Shown: one piece after another, positions 11,897 to 25,413 of the stretch
Layout: every line of letters starts with the position of its first letter
Numbering within the stretch: position 1 is the first letter of the stretch
Assembly (NCBI GenBank): GCA_942486035.1
Contig: CALNXK010000016.1
Coordinates: 2,202,501-2,266,500 of the forward strand
Length of the DNA: 64,000 nt
Direction of reading: 5' to 3'
From: Porites lobata
Taxonomy: Eukaryota > Cnidaria > Anthozoa > Scleractinia > Poritidae
Notes under the pieces: model-generated
Database searches by the model: none
Seen by the model: the letters and a program-made list of their open reading frames with translations, nothing else
Told to the model about the DNA's origin: nothing
Made by a program: the position numbers and the translations under genes

Positions 11897-12537
11897 CATG
11901 TTCCGACCCTCTCGGGATGGAGAGCAGAAAAATAACCGATGGCCAGATCACAGCTTCAACCGAATATAACGCTGTACACGGCGCCACCAATGGCAGACTC
12001 AATTTCAAGGCTGGAGGAGGTAAGACTGGCGCATGGTCCGCCCGCACCAATGACGTTAATCAGTGGCTACAAGTGGATCTTGGAGCTAAAACCGAGGTGA
12101 CAGGAATACAGATCCAGGGACGACAAGACGCAGATCAATGGGTTACGAGCTTTACTATCTCCTACAGCAGCGACGGAACCACCTATACATTTTATCAGAA
12201 CAGCAAGGTATGGAAAAAAATGAAAATCGTTGCAAAACAAACTCAAGCAATTAACTAATTCAATTTCGACTCAGTAAAATGAAATTCTCTCAAAACCTTA
12301 AGGTTACATTAAAAACTAAGCAACACTGTTTGTTACTCTCCACAAGTAACTAACTAGTTTAACCTTAACACTTCTCGATCATTTACCTGCTCCAGGTCTT
12401 TAATGGAAACACGGACCGCAACACCGTGGTTTTGAACGTTTTGCACCCTTCCATAAATGCACGCTACATTCGGGTGCATCCTAAGACGTGGCGTGGCCAT
12501 ATTTCTATGAGGATGGAACTATTGGGATGTCCGTCAG
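11897..12537 (+). CDS. Discoidin module 7: exons 11897-12207, 12396-12537
   Basis: Intact. Ala before C1, Gly15, silent GCG to GCA at Ala78. Type I intron. The upstream stretch (cgtccaaaaacag, aactaccact) matches that of module 5. Confidence 0.95.
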
Positions 12538-13022
12538 GTACTGACAATCTTGTTCGTTTTCTTCTTAATTAACAAACAACTTCCCACTTACTTTTACCAC
12601 AGCGGTACACAATTTACTCGCATAGTCTTTCAACTGCAGGTCACTCCTCTTATTATTAGAAAGTCACAGGCCCAAACAATTTCTTTTACAATTATGTAAT
12701 CAATTTTATGGAATGACGCGTCGTGCCTTTAAACTAAGGATCATGCATAGCAAATACGTGGGCTGCCAAAATCAAAAAGGATCTATTTTTAAACAAATGC
12801 AATTTTACAAACAACGCTTTAGCGACAATGACACTTTAAAACAACTTTGTTGCATGTGGAACTTTTACAACAATTTTTCCTACATTGTGCTGTGAATGAT
12901 ACACCACAGAAAAGTGCAAGTAGGAATCCAAATTGCAAGTCCTTAACGCAATAATCGTGCAAAAACAATTGAACATCAACTAGCACTATAGTTGTCTAAG
13001 CAAATGTATTCTCTTTGTATAG

Positions 13023-13663
13023 CATGTTCCGACCCTCTTGGGATGGAGAGCAGAAAAATAACCGATCGCCAGATCACAGCTTCAACCGAATATAACGCTG
13101 TACACGGCGCCACCAATGGCAGACTCAATTTCAAGGCTGGAGGAGGTAAGACTGGCGCATGGTCCGCCCGCACCAATGACGTTAATCAGTGGCTACAAGT
13201 GGATCTTGGAGCTAAAACCGAGGTGACAGGAATACAGATCCAGGGACGACAAGACGCAGATCAATGGGTTACGAGCTTTACTATCTCCTACAGCAGCGAC
13301 GGAACCACCTATACATTTTATCAGAACAGCAAGGTATGGAAAAAAATGAAAATCGTTGCAAAACAAACTCAAGCAATTAACTAATTCAATTTCGACTCAG
13401 TAAAATGAAATTCTCTCAAAACCTTAAGGTTACATTAAAAACTAAGCAACACTGTTTGTTACTCTCCACAAGTAACTAACTAGTTTAACCTTAACACTTC
13501 TCGATCATTTACCTGCTCCAGGTCTTTAATGGAAACACGGACCGCAACACCGTGGTTTTGAACGTTTTGCACCCTTCCATAAATGCACGCTACATTCGGG
13601 TGCATCCTAAGACGTGGCGTGGCCATATTTCTATGAGGATGGAACTATTGGGATGTCCGTCAG
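13023..13663 (+). CDS. Discoidin module 8: exons 13023-13333, 13522-13663
   Basis: Intact. Ala before C1, Arg15, silent CTC to CTT at Leu5 and GCA at Ala78. It is the closest neighbour of frameshifted module 9 and shows the intact form of that sequence. Confidence 0.95.
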
Positions 13664-14148
13664 GTACTGACAATCTTGTTCGTTTTCTTCTTAATTAACA
13701 AACAACTTCCCACTTACTTTTACCACAGCGGTACACAATTTACTCGCATAGTCTTTCAACTGCAGGTCACTCCTCTTATTATTAGAAAGTCAAAGGCCCA
13801 AACAATTTCTTTTACAATTATGTAATCAATTTTATGGAATGACGCGTCATGCCTTTAAACTAAGGATCATGCATAGGAAATACGTGGCCTGTCAAAATCA
13901 AAAAAGATCTATTTTTAAACAAATGCAATTTTACATACAACGCTTTAGCGACAATGAGACTTTAAAACAACTTTGTTGCATGTGGAACTTTTACAACAAT
14001 TTTTCCTACATTGTGCTGTGAATGATACACCACAGAAAAGTGCAAGTAGGAATCCAAATTGCAAGTCCTTAACGCAATAATCGTGCAAAAACAATTGAAC
14101 ATCAACTAGCACTATAGTTGTCTAAGCAAATGTATTCTCTTTGTATAG

Positions 14149-14791
14149 CATGTTCCGACCCTCTTGGGATGGAGAGCAGAAAAAATAACCGATCGCCAGA
14201 TCACAGCTTCAACCGAATATAACGCTGTACACGGCGCCACCAATGGCAGACTCAATTTCAAGGCTGGAGGAGGTAAGACTGGCGCATGGTCCGCCCGCAC
14301 CAATGACGTTAATCAGTGGCTACAAGTGGATCTTGGAGCTAAAACCGAGGTGACAGGAATACAGATCCAGGGACGACAAGACGCAGATCAATGGGTTACG
14401 AGCTTTACTATCTCCTACAGCAGCGACGGAACCACCTATACATTTTATCAGAACAGCAAGGTATGGAAAAAAAATGAAAATCGTTGCAAAACAAACTCAA
14501 GCAATTAACTGATTCAATTTCGACTCAGTAAAATGAAATTCTCTCAAAACCTTAAGGTTACATTAAAAACTAAGCAACACTGTTTGTTACTCTCCACAAG
14601 TAACTAACTAGTTTAACCTTAACACTTCTCGATCATTTACCTGCTCCAGGTCTTTAATGGAAACACGGACCGCAACACCGTGGTTTTGAACGTTTTGCAC
14701 CCTTCCATAAATGCACGCTACATTCGGGTGCATCCTAAGACGTGGCGTGGCCATATTTCTATGAGGATGGAACTATTGGGATGTCCGTCAG
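14149..14791 (+). pseudogene. Discoidin module 9, frameshifted: exons 14149-14460, 14650-14791
   Basis: Exon A is 312 bp instead of 311 because the A-run after GAGAGCAG has six A in place of five. Read from the acceptor, the frame meets TAA at 14220-14222, 24 codons in. Exon B and all splice sites are intact. The module can encode a domain only if the extra A is an assembly error, or it could be skipped whole without upsetting the frame because both outer boundaries are phase 1. Two further A-run length changes nearby (intron start at 14465, 15029) are consistent with homopolymer error. Confidence 0.8.
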
Positions 14792-15276
14792 GTACTGACA
14801 ATCTTGTTCGTTTTCTTCTTAATTAACAAACAACTTCCCACTTACTTTTACCACAGCGGTACACAATTTACTCGCATAGTCTTTCAACTGCAGGTCACTC
14901 CTCTTATTATTAGAAAGTCAAAGGCCCAAACAATTTCTTTTACAATTATGTAATCAATTTTATGGAATGACGCGTCATGCCTTTAAACTAAGGATCATGC
15001 ATAGGAAATACGTGGCCTGTCAAAATCAAAAAGATCTATTTTTAAACAAATGCAATTTTACATACAACGCTTTAGCGACAATGAGACTTTAAAACAACTT
15101 TGTTGCATGTGGAACTTTTACAACAATTTTTTCCTACATTGTGCTGTGAATGATACACCACAGAAAAGTGAAAGTAGGCATTCAAATTGCAATTCCTTAA
15201 CGCAATAATCGTGCAAGAACAGTTGAACATCAACTAGCACTATAGTTGTCTAAGCAAATGTATTCTCTTTGTATAG

Positions 15277-15917
15277 GATGTTCCGACCCTCTCGGGATGG
15301 AGAGCAGAAAAATAACCGATCGCCAGATCACAGCTTCAACCGAATATAACGCTGTACACGGCGCCACCAATGGCAGACTCAATTTCAAGGCTGGAGGAGG
15401 TAAGACTGGCGCATGGTCCGCCCGCACCAATGACGTTAATCAGTGGCTACAAGTGGATCTTGGAGCTAAAACCGAGGTGACAGGAATACAGATCCAGGGA
15501 CGACAAGACGCGGATCAATGGGTTACGAGCTTTACTATCTCCTACAGCAGCGACGGAACCACCTATACATTTTATCAGAACAGCAAGGTATGGAAAAAAA
15601 TGAAAATCGTTGCAAAACAAACTCAAGCAATTAACTAATTCAATTTCGACTCAGTAAAATGAAATTCTCTCAAAACCTTAAGGTTACATTAAAAACTAAG
15701 CAACACTGTTTGTTACTCTCCACAAGTAACTAACTAGTTTAACCTTAACACTTCTCGATCATTTACCTGCTCCAGGTCTTTAATGGAAACACGGACCGCA
15801 ACACCGTGGTTTTGAACGTTTTGCACCCTTCCATAAATGCACGCTACATTCGGGTGCATCCTAAGACGTGGCGTGGCCATATTTCTATGAGGATGGAACT
15901 ATTGGGATGTCCGTCAG
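15277..15917 (+). CDS. Discoidin module 10: exons 15277-15587, 15776-15917
   Basis: Intact. Gly before C1, Arg15. The intron after exon B carries the rare form cttcttacttaacaaac shared only with module 11, indicating a local pairwise duplication or conversion. Confidence 0.95.
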
Positions 15918-16402
15918 GTACTGACAATCTTGTTCGTTTTCTTCTTACTTAACAAACAACTTCCCTCTTACGTTTACCACAGCGGTACACAATTTACTCG
16001 CATAGTCTTTCAACTGCAGGTCACTCCTCTTATTATTAGAAAGTCACAGGCCCAAACAATTTCTTTTACAATTATGTAATCAATTTTATGGAATGACGCG
16101 TCGTGCCTTTAAACTAAGGATCATGCATAGCAAATACGTGGGCTGCCCAAATCAAAAAGGATCTATTTTTAAACAAATGCAATTTTACAAACAACGCTTT
16201 AGCGACAATGAGACTTTAAAACAACTTTGTTGCATGTGGAACTTTTACAACAATTTTTCCTACATTGTGCTGTGAATGATACACCACAGAAAAGTGCAAG
16301 TAGGAATCCAAATTGCAAGTCCTTAACGCAATAATCGTGCAAAAACAATTGAACATCAACTAGCACTATAGTTGTCTAAGCAAATGTATTCTCTTTGTAT
16401 AG

Positions 16403-17043
16403 GATGTTCCGACCCTCTTGGGATGGAGAGCAGAAAAATAACCGATCGCCAGATCACAGCTTCAACCGAATATAACGCTGTACACGGCGCCACCAATGGC
16501 AGACTCAATTTCAAGGCTGGAGGAGGTAAGACTGGCGCATGGTCCGCCCGCACCAATGACGTTAATCAGTGGCTACAAGTGGATCTTGGAGCTAAAACCG
16601 AGGTGACAGGAATACAGATCCAGGGACGACAAGACGCAGATCAATGGGTTACGAGCTTTACTATCTCCTACAGCAGCGACGGAACCACCTATACATTTTA
16701 TCAGAACAGCAAGGTATGGAAAAAAATGAAAATCGTTGCAAAACAAACTCAAGCAATTAACTAATTCAATTTCGACTCAGTAAAATGAAATTCTCTCAAA
16801 ACCTTAAGGTTACATTAAAAACTAAGCAACACTGTTTGTTACTCTCCACAAGTAACTAACTAGTTTAACCTTAACACTTCTCGATCATTTACCTGCTCCA
16901 GGTCTTTAATGGAAACACGGACCGCAACACCGTGGTTTTGAACGTTTTGCACCCTTCCATAAATGCACGCTACATTCGGGTGCATCCTAAGACGTGGCGT
17001 GGCCATATTTCTATGAGGATGGAACTATTGGGATGTCCGTCAG
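16403..17043 (+). CDS. Discoidin module 11: exons 16403-16713, 16902-17043
   Basis: Intact. Gly before C1, Arg15, silent CTT at Leu5 and GCA at Ala78. The following intron carries the same rare variant as module 10. Confidence 0.95.
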
Positions 17044-17528
17044 GTACTGACAATCTTGTTCGTTTTCTTCTTACTTAACAAACAACTTCCCTCTTACGTT
17101 TACCACAGCGGTACACAATTTACTCGCATAGTCTTTCAACTGCAGGTCACTCCTCTTATTATTAGAAAGTCACAGGCTCAAACAATTTCTTTTGCCATTA
17201 TGTAATCAATTTTATGGAATGACGCGTCGTGCCTATAAACTAAGGAACATGCATAGCAAATACGTGGGCTGCCAAAATCAAAAAGGATCTATTTTTAACC
17301 AAATGCAATTTTACAAACAACGCTTTAGCGACAATGACACTTTAAAACAACTTTGTTGCATGTGGAACTTTTACAACAATTTTTCCTACATTGTGCTGTG
17401 AATGATACACCACAGAAAAGTGAAAGTAGGCATTCAAATTGCAATTCCTTAACGCAATAATCGTGCAAGAACAGTTGAACATCAACTAGCACTATAGTTG
17501 TCTAAGCAAATGTATCCTCTTTGTATAG

Positions 17529-18168
17529 CATGTTCCGACCCTCTCGGGATGGAGAGCAGAAAAATAACCGATGGCCAGATCACAGCTTCAACCGAATATA
17601 ACGCTGTACACGGCGCCACCAATGGCAGACTCAATTTCAAGGCCGGAGGAGGTAAGACTGGCGCATGGTCCGCCCGCACCAATGACGTTAATCAGTGGCT
17701 ACAAGTGGATCTTGGAGCTAAAACCGAGGTGACAGGAATACAGATCCAGGGACGACAAGACGCGGATCAATGGGTTACGAGCTTTACTATCTCCTACAGC
17801 AGCGACGGAACCACCTATACATTTTATCAGAACAGCAAGGTATGGAAAAAAATGAAAATCGTTGCAAAACAAACTCAAGCAATTAACTAATTCAATCTCG
17901 ACTCGGTAACATGAAATTCTCTCAAAACCTCAGGCCCAAATTAAAAACTTAGCAACACTGTTGTTACCCTCCACAAGTAACGAACTAGTTTAACCTTAAC
18001 ACTTCTCGATCATTTACCTGCTCCAGGTCTTTAATGGAAACACGGACCGCAACACCGTGGTTTTGAACGTTTTGCACCCTTCCATAAATGCACGCTACAT
18101 TCGGGTGCATCCTAAGACGTGGCGTGGCCATATTTCTATGAGGATGGAACTATTGGGATGTCCGTCAG
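17529..18168 (+). CDS. Discoidin module 12: exons 17529-17839, 18027-18168
   Basis: Intact. Ala before C1, Gly15. Upstream tgtatcctct variant shared with modules 16, 22 and 25. Type II intron, one base short (actgttgtta), as in modules 19 and 22. Confidence 0.95.
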
Positions 18169-18653
18169 GTACTGACAATCTTGTTCGTTTTCTTCTTAAT
18201 TAACAAACAACTTCCCACTTACTTTTACCACAGCGGTACACAATTTACTCGCATAGTCTTTCAACTGCAGGTCACTCCTCTTATTATTAGAAAGTCACAG
18301 GCCCAAACAATTTCTTTTACAATTATGTAATCAATTTTATGGAATGACGCGTCGTGCCTTTAAACTAAGGATCATGCATAGGAAATACGTGGCCTATCAA
18401 AATCAAAAAAGATCTATTTTTAAACAAATGAAATTTTACATACAACGCTTTAGCGACAATGAGACTTTAAAACAACTTTGTTGCATGTGGAACTTTTACA
18501 ACAATTTTTCCTACATTGTGCTGTGAATGATACACCACAGAAAAGTGAAAGTAGGCATTCAAATTGCAATTCCTTAACGCAATAATCGTGCAAGAACAGT
18601 TGAACATCAACTAGCACTATAGTTGTCTAAGCAAATGTATTCTCTTTGTATAG

Positions 18654-19294
18654 GATGTTCCGACCCTCTCGGGATGGAGAGCAGAAAAATAACCGATGGC
18701 CAGATCACAGCTTCAACCGAATATAACGCTGTACACGGCGCCACCAATGGCAGACTCAATTTCAAGGCTGGAGGAGGTAAGACTGGCGCATGGTCCGCCC
18801 GCACCAATGACGTTAATCAGTGGCTACAAGTGGATCTTGGAGCTAAAACCGAGGTGACAGGAATACAGATCCAGGGACGACAAGACGCGGATCAATGGGT
18901 TACGAGCTTTACTATCTCCTACAGCAGCGACGGAACCACCTATACATTTTATCAGAACAGCAAGGTATGGAAAAAAATGAAAATCGTTGCAAAACAAACT
19001 CAAGCAATTAACTAATTCAATCTCGACTCGGTAACATGAAATTCTCTCAAAACCTCAGGCCCAAATTAAAAACTTAGCAACACTGTTTGTTACCCTCCAC
19101 AAGTAACTAACTAGTTTAACCTTAACACTTCTGGATCATTTACCTGCTCCAGGTCTTTAATGGAAACACGGACCGCAACACCGTGGTTTTGAACGTTTTG
19201 CACCCTTCCATAAATGCACGCTACATTCAGGTGCATCCTAAGACGTGGCGTGGCCATATTTCTATGAGGATGGAACTATTGGGATGTCCGTCAG
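18654..19294 (+). CDS. Discoidin module 13: exons 18654-18964, 19153-19294
   Basis: Intact. Gly before C1, Gly15. Exon B has Arg129 replaced by Gln (CGG to CAG) in the ARYIRVHP motif, as in modules 17 and 18. Type II intron with the cttctggatc variant. Confidence 0.95.
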
Positions 19295-19779
19295 GTACTG
19301 ACAATCTTGTTCGTTTTCTTCTTAATTAACAAACAACTTCCCACTTACTTTTACCACAGCGGTACACAATTTACTCGCATAGTCTTTCAACTGCAGGTCA
19401 CTCCTCTTATTATTAGAAAGTCACAGGCCCAAACAATTTCTTTTACAATTATGTAATCAATTTTATGGAATGACGCGTCGTGCCTTTAAACTAAGGATCA
19501 TGGATAGGAAATACGTGGCCTGTCAAAATCAAAAAAGATCTATTTTTAAACAAATGCAATTTTACATACAACGCTTTAGCGAAAATGAGACTTTAAAACA
19601 ACTTTGTTGCATGTGGAACTTTTACAACAATTTTTCCTACATTGTTCTGTGAATGATACACCACAGAAAAGTGAAAGTAGGTATTCAAATTGCAATTCCT
19701 TAACGCAATAATCGTGCAAGAACAGTTGAACATCAACTAGCACTATAGTTGTCTAAGCAAATGTGTTCTCTTTGTATAG

Positions 19780-20420
19780 GATGTTCCGACCCTCTCGGGA
19801 TGGAGAGCAGAAAAATAACCGATGGCCAGATCACAGCTTCAACCGAATATAACGCTGTACACGGCGCCACCAATGGCAGACTCAATTTCAAGGCTGGAGG
19901 AGGTAAGACTGGCGCATGGTCCGCCCGCACCAATGACGTTAATCAGTGGCTACAAGTGGATCTTGGAGCTAAAACCGAGGTGACAGGAATACAGATCCAG
20001 GGACGACAAGACGCGGATCAATGGGTTACGAGCTTTACTATCTCCTACAGCAGCGACGGAACCACCTATACATTTTATCAGAACAGCAAGGTATGGAAAA
20101 AAATGAAAATCGTTGCAAAACAAACTCAAGCAATTAACTAATTCAATCTCGACTCGGTAAAATGAAATTCTCTCAAAACCTTAAGGTTACATTAAAAACT
20201 AAGCAACACTGTTTGTTACTCTCCACAAGTAACTAACTAGTTTAACCTTAACACTTCTCGATCATTTACCTGCTCCAGGTCTTTAATGGAAACACGGACC
20301 GCAACACCGTGGTTTTGAACGTTTTGCACCCTTCCATAAATGCACGCTACATTCGGGTGCATCCTAAGACGTGGCGTGGCCATATTTCTATGAGGATGGA
20401 ACTATTGGGATGTCCGTCAG
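19780..20420 (+). CDS. Discoidin module 14: exons 19780-20090, 20279-20420
   Basis: Intact. Gly before C1, Gly15. Upstream variant gtgttctc is shared with 18, 20 and 24. Type I intron. Confidence 0.95.
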
Positions 20421-20906
20421 GTACTGACAATCTTGTTCGTTTTCTTCTTAATTAACAAACAACTTCCCACTTACTTTTACCACAGCGGTACACAATTTAC
20501 TCGCATAGTCTTTCAACTGCAGGTCACTCCTCTTATTATTAGAAAGTCACAGGCCCAAACAATTTCTTTTACAATTATGTAATCAATTTTATGGAATGAC
20601 GCGTCGTGCCTTTAAACTAAGGATCATGCATAGCAAATACGTGGGCTGCCAAAATCAAAAAAAGATCTATTTTTAAACAAATGCAATTTTACAAACAACA
20701 CTTTAGCGACAATGACACTTTAAAACAACTTTGTTGCATGTGGAACTTTTACAACAATTTTTCCTACATTGTGCTGTGAATGATACACCACAGAAAAGTG
20801 CAAGTAGGCATCCAAATTGCAAGTCCTTAACGCAATAATCGTGCAAAAATAATTGAACATCAACTAGCACTATAGTTGTCTAAGCAAATGTATTCTCTTT
20901 GTATAG

Positions 20907-21547
20907 CATGTTCCGACCCTCTCGGGATGGAGAGCAGAAAAATAACCGATGGCCAGATCACAGCTTCAACCGAATATAACGCTGTACACGGCGCCACCAA
21001 TGGCAGACTCAATTTCAAGGCTGGAGGAGGTAAGACTGGCGCATGGTCCGCCCGCACCAATGACGTTAATCAGTGGCTACAAGTGGATCTTGGAGCTAAA
21101 ACCGAGGTGACAGGAATACAGATCCAGGGACGACAAGACGCAGATCAATGGGTTACGAGCTTTACTATCTCCTACAGCAGCGACGGAACCACCTATACAT
21201 TTTATCAGAACAGCAAGGTATGGAAAAAAATGAAAATCGTTGCAAAACAAACTCAAGCAATTAACTAATTCAATTTCGACTCGGTAAAATGAAATTCTCT
21301 CAAAACCTTAAGGTTACATTAAAAACTAAGCAACACTGTTTGTTACTCTCCACAAGTAACTAACTAGTTTAACCTTAACACTTCTCGATCATTTACCTGC
21401 TCCAGGTCTTTAATGGAAACACGGACCGCAACACCGTGGTTTTGAACGTTTTGCACCCTTCCATAAATGCACGCTACATTCGGGTGCATCCTAAGACGTG
21501 GCGTGGCCATATTTCTATGAGGATGGAACTATTGGGATGTCCGTCAG
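20907..21547 (+). CDS. Discoidin module 15: exons 20907-21217, 21406-21547
   Basis: Intact. Ala before C1, Gly15, silent GCA at Ala78. Its partner module 21 differs at residue 15 (Arg). Confidence 0.95.
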
Positions 21548-22034
21548 GTACTGACAATCTTGTTCGTTTTCTTCTTAATTAACAAACAACTTCCCACTTA
21601 CTTTTACCACAGCGGTACACAATTTACTCGCATAGTCTTTCAACTGCAGGTCACTCCTCTTATTATTAGAAAGTCACAGGCTCAAACAATTTCTTTTACC
21701 ATTATGTAATCAATTTTATGGAATGACGCGTCGTGCCTTTAAACTAAGGAACATGCATAGCAAATATGTGGGCTGCCAAAATCAAAACGGATCTATTTTT
21801 TTTAACCAAATGCAATTTTACAAACAACGCTTTAGCGACAATGAGACTTTAAAACAACTTTGTTGCATGTGGAACTTTTACAACAATTTTCCTACATTGT
21901 GCTGTGAATGATACACCACAGGAAAGTGCAAGTAGGCATCCAAATTGCAAGTCCTTAACGCAATAATCGTGCAAAAACAGTTGAACATCAACTAGCACTA
22001 TAGTTGTCTAAGCAAATGTATCCTCTTTGTATAG

Positions 22035-22675
22035 CATGTTCCGACCCTCTCGGGATGGAGAGCAGAAAAATAACCGATGGCCAGATCACAGCTTCAACCG
22101 AATATAACGCTGTACACGGCGCCACCAATGGCAGACTCAATTTCAAGGCCGGAGGAGGTAAGACTGGCGCATGGTCCGCCCGCACCAATGACGTTAATCA
22201 GTGGCTACAAGTGGATCTTGGAGCTAAAACCGAGGTGACAGGAATACAGATCCAGGGACGACAAGACGCGGATCAATGGGTTACGAGCTTTACTATCTCC
22301 TACAGCAGCGACGGAACCACCTATACATTTTATCAGAACAGCAAGGTATGGAAAAAAATGAAAATCGTTGCAAAACAAACTCAAGCAATTAACTAATTCA
22401 ATCTCGACTCGGTAAAATGAAATTCTCTCAAAACCTTAAGGTTACATTAAAAACTAAGCAACACTGTTTGTTACTCTCCACAAGTAACTAACTAGTTTAA
22501 CCTTAACACTTCTCGATCATTTACCTGCTCCAGGTCTTTAATGGAAACACGGACCGCAACACCGTGGTTTTGAACGTTTTGCACCCTTCCATAAATGCAC
22601 GCTACATTCGGGTGCATCCTAAGACGTGGCGTGGCCATATTTCTATGAGGATGGAACTATTGGGATGTCCGTCAG
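22035..22675 (+). CDS. Discoidin module 16: exons 22035-22345, 22534-22675
   Basis: Intact. Ala before C1, Gly15. The preceding intron has an expanded T-run (ctattttttttaacc) not seen elsewhere. Confidence 0.95.
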
Positions 22676-23160
22676 GTACTGACAATCTTGTTCGTTTTCT
22701 TCTTAATTAACAAACAACTTCCCACTTACTTTTACCACAGCGGTACACAATTTACTCGCATAGTCTTTCAACTGCAGGTCACTCCTCTTATTATTAGAAA
22801 GTCACAGGCCCAAACAATTTCTTTTACAATTATGTAATCAATTTTATGGAATGACGCGTCGTGCCTTTAAACTAAGGATCATGCATAGGAAATACGTGGC
22901 CTGTCAAAATCAAAAAAGATCTATTTTTAAACAAATGCAATTTTACATACAACGCTTTAGCGACAATGAGACTTTAAAACAACTTTGTTGCATGTGGAAC
23001 TTTTACAACAATTTTTCCTACATTGTGCTGTGAATGATACACCACAGAAAAGTGAAAGTAGGCATTCAAATTGCAATTCCTTAACGCAATAATCGTGCAA
23101 GAACAGTTGAATATCAACTAGCACTATAGTTGTCTAAGCAAATGTATTCTCTTTGTATAG

Positions 23161-23801
23161 GATGTTCCGACCCTCTCGGGATGGAGAGCAGAAAAATAAC
23201 CGATCGCCAGATCACAGCTTCAACGGAATATAACGCTGTACACGGCGCCACCAATGGCAGACTCAATTTCAAGGCTGGAGGAGGTAAGACTGGCGCATGG
23301 TCCGCCCGCACCAATGACGTTAATCAGTGGCTACAAGTGGATCTTGGAGCTAAAACCGAGGTGACAGGAATACAGATCCAGGGACGACAAGACGCGGATC
23401 AATGGGTTACGAGCTTTACTATCTCCTACAGCAGCGACGGAACCACCTATACATTTTATCAGAACAGCAAGGTATGGAAAAAAATGAAAATCGTTGCAAA
23501 ACAAACTCAAGCAATTAACTAATTCAATCTCGACTCGGTAAAATGAAATTCTCTCAAAACCTTAAGGTTACATTAAAAACTAAGCAACACTGTTTGTTAC
23601 TCTCCACAAGTAACTAACTAGTTTAACCTTAACACTTCTCGATCATTTACCTGCTCCAGGTCTTTAATGGAAACACGGACCGCAACACCGTGGTTTTGAA
23701 CGTTTTGCACCCTTCCATAAATGCACGCTACATTCAGGTGCATCCTAAGACGTGGCGTGGCCATATTTCTATGAGGATGGAACTATTGGGATGTCCGTCA
23801 G
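23161..23801 (+). CDS. Discoidin module 17: exons 23161-23471, 23660-23801
   Basis: Intact. Gly before C1, Arg15, silent ACG at Thr21. Exon B has Arg129 to Gln. Upstream ttgaatatcaac shared with module 6. Confidence 0.95.
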
Positions 23802-24285
23802 GTACTGACAATCTTGTTCGTTTTCTTCTTAATTAACAAACAACTTCCCACTTACTTTTACCACAGCGGTACACAATTTACTCGCATAGTCTTTCAACTG
23901 CAGGTCCTCCTCTTATTATTAGAAAGTCACAGGCCCAAACAATTTCTTTTACAATTATGTAATCAATTTTATGGAATGACGCGTCGTGCCTTTAAACTAA
24001 GGATCATGCATAACAAATACGTGGGCTGCCAAAATCAAAAAGGATCTATTTCTAAACAAATGGAATTTTACAAACAACGCTTTAGCGACAATGACACTTT
24101 AAAACAACTTTGTTGCATGTGGAACTTTTACAACAATTTTTCCTACATTGTGCTGTGAATGATACACCACAGAAAAGTGCAAGTAGGCATCCAAATTGCA
24201 AGTCCTTAACGCAATAATCGTGCAAAAATAATTGAACATCAACTAGCACTATAGTTGTCTAAGCAAATGTGTTCTCTTTGTATAG

Positions 24286-24927
24286 CATGTTCCGACCCTC
24301 TTGGGATGGAGAGCAGAAAAAATAACCGATGGCCAGATCACAGCTTCAACCGAATATAACGCTGTACACGGCGCCACCAATGGCAGACTCAATTTCAAGG
24401 CTGGAGGAGGTAAGACTGGCGCATGGTCCGCCCGCACCAATGACGTTAATCAGTGGCTACAAGTGGATCTTGGAGCTAAAACCGAGGTGACAGGAATACA
24501 GATCCAGGGACGACAAGACGCACATCAATGGGTTACGAGCTTTACTATCTCCTACAGCAGCGACGGAACCACCTATACATTTTATCAGAACAGCAAGGTA
24601 TGGAAAAAAATGAAAATCGTTGCAAAACAAACTCAAGCAATTAACTAATTCAATCTCGACTCGGTAAAATGAAATTCTCTCAAAACCTTAAGGTTACATT
24701 AAAAACTAAGCAACACTGTTTGTTACTCTCCACAAGTAACTAACTAGTTTAACCTTAACACTTCTCGATCATTTACCTGCTCCAGGTCTTTAATGGAAAC
24801 ACGGACCGCAACACCGTGGTTTTGAACGTTTTGCACCCTTCCATAAATGCACGCTACATTCAGGTGCATCCTAAGACGTGGCGTGGCCATATTTCTATGA
24901 GGATGGAACTATTGGGATGTCCGTCAG
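24286..24927 (+). pseudogene. Discoidin module 18, frameshifted: exons 24286-24597, 24786-24927
   Basis: The same A-run as in module 9 has gained one A, giving a 312-bp exon A and TAA at 24357-24359. Its higher-order partner, module 24, has the normal five A, so the change arose after the block duplication, was repaired in module 24, or is an assembly error. It also has Asp79 to His (shared with 24) and Arg129 to Gln in exon B. The preceding intron lacks one base in caggtcctcctc, compared with caggtcactcctc elsewhere. Confidence 0.8.
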
Positions 24928-25413
24928 GTACTGACAATCTTGTTCGTTTTCTTCTTAATTAACAAACAACTTCCCACTTACTTTTACCACAGCGGTACAC
25001 AATTTACTCGCATAGTCTTTCAACTGCAGGTCACTCCTCTTATTATTAGAAAGTCACAGGCCCAAACAATTTCTTTTACAATTATGTAATCAATTTTATG
25101 GAATGACGCGTCGTGCCTTTAAACTAAGGATCATGCATAGGAAATACGTGGCCTATCAAAATCAAAAAAGATCTATTTTTAAACAAATGAAATTTTACAT
25201 ACAACGCTTTAGCGACAATGAGACTTTAAAACAACTTTGTTGCATGTGGAACTTTTACAACAATTTTTCCTACATTGTGCTGTGAATGATACACCACAGA
25301 AAAAAGAAAAGTAGGCATTCAAATTGCAATTCCTTAACGCAATAATCGTGCAAGAACAGTTGAACATCAACTAGCACTATAGTTGTCTAAGCAAATGTAT
25401 TCTCTTTGTATAG

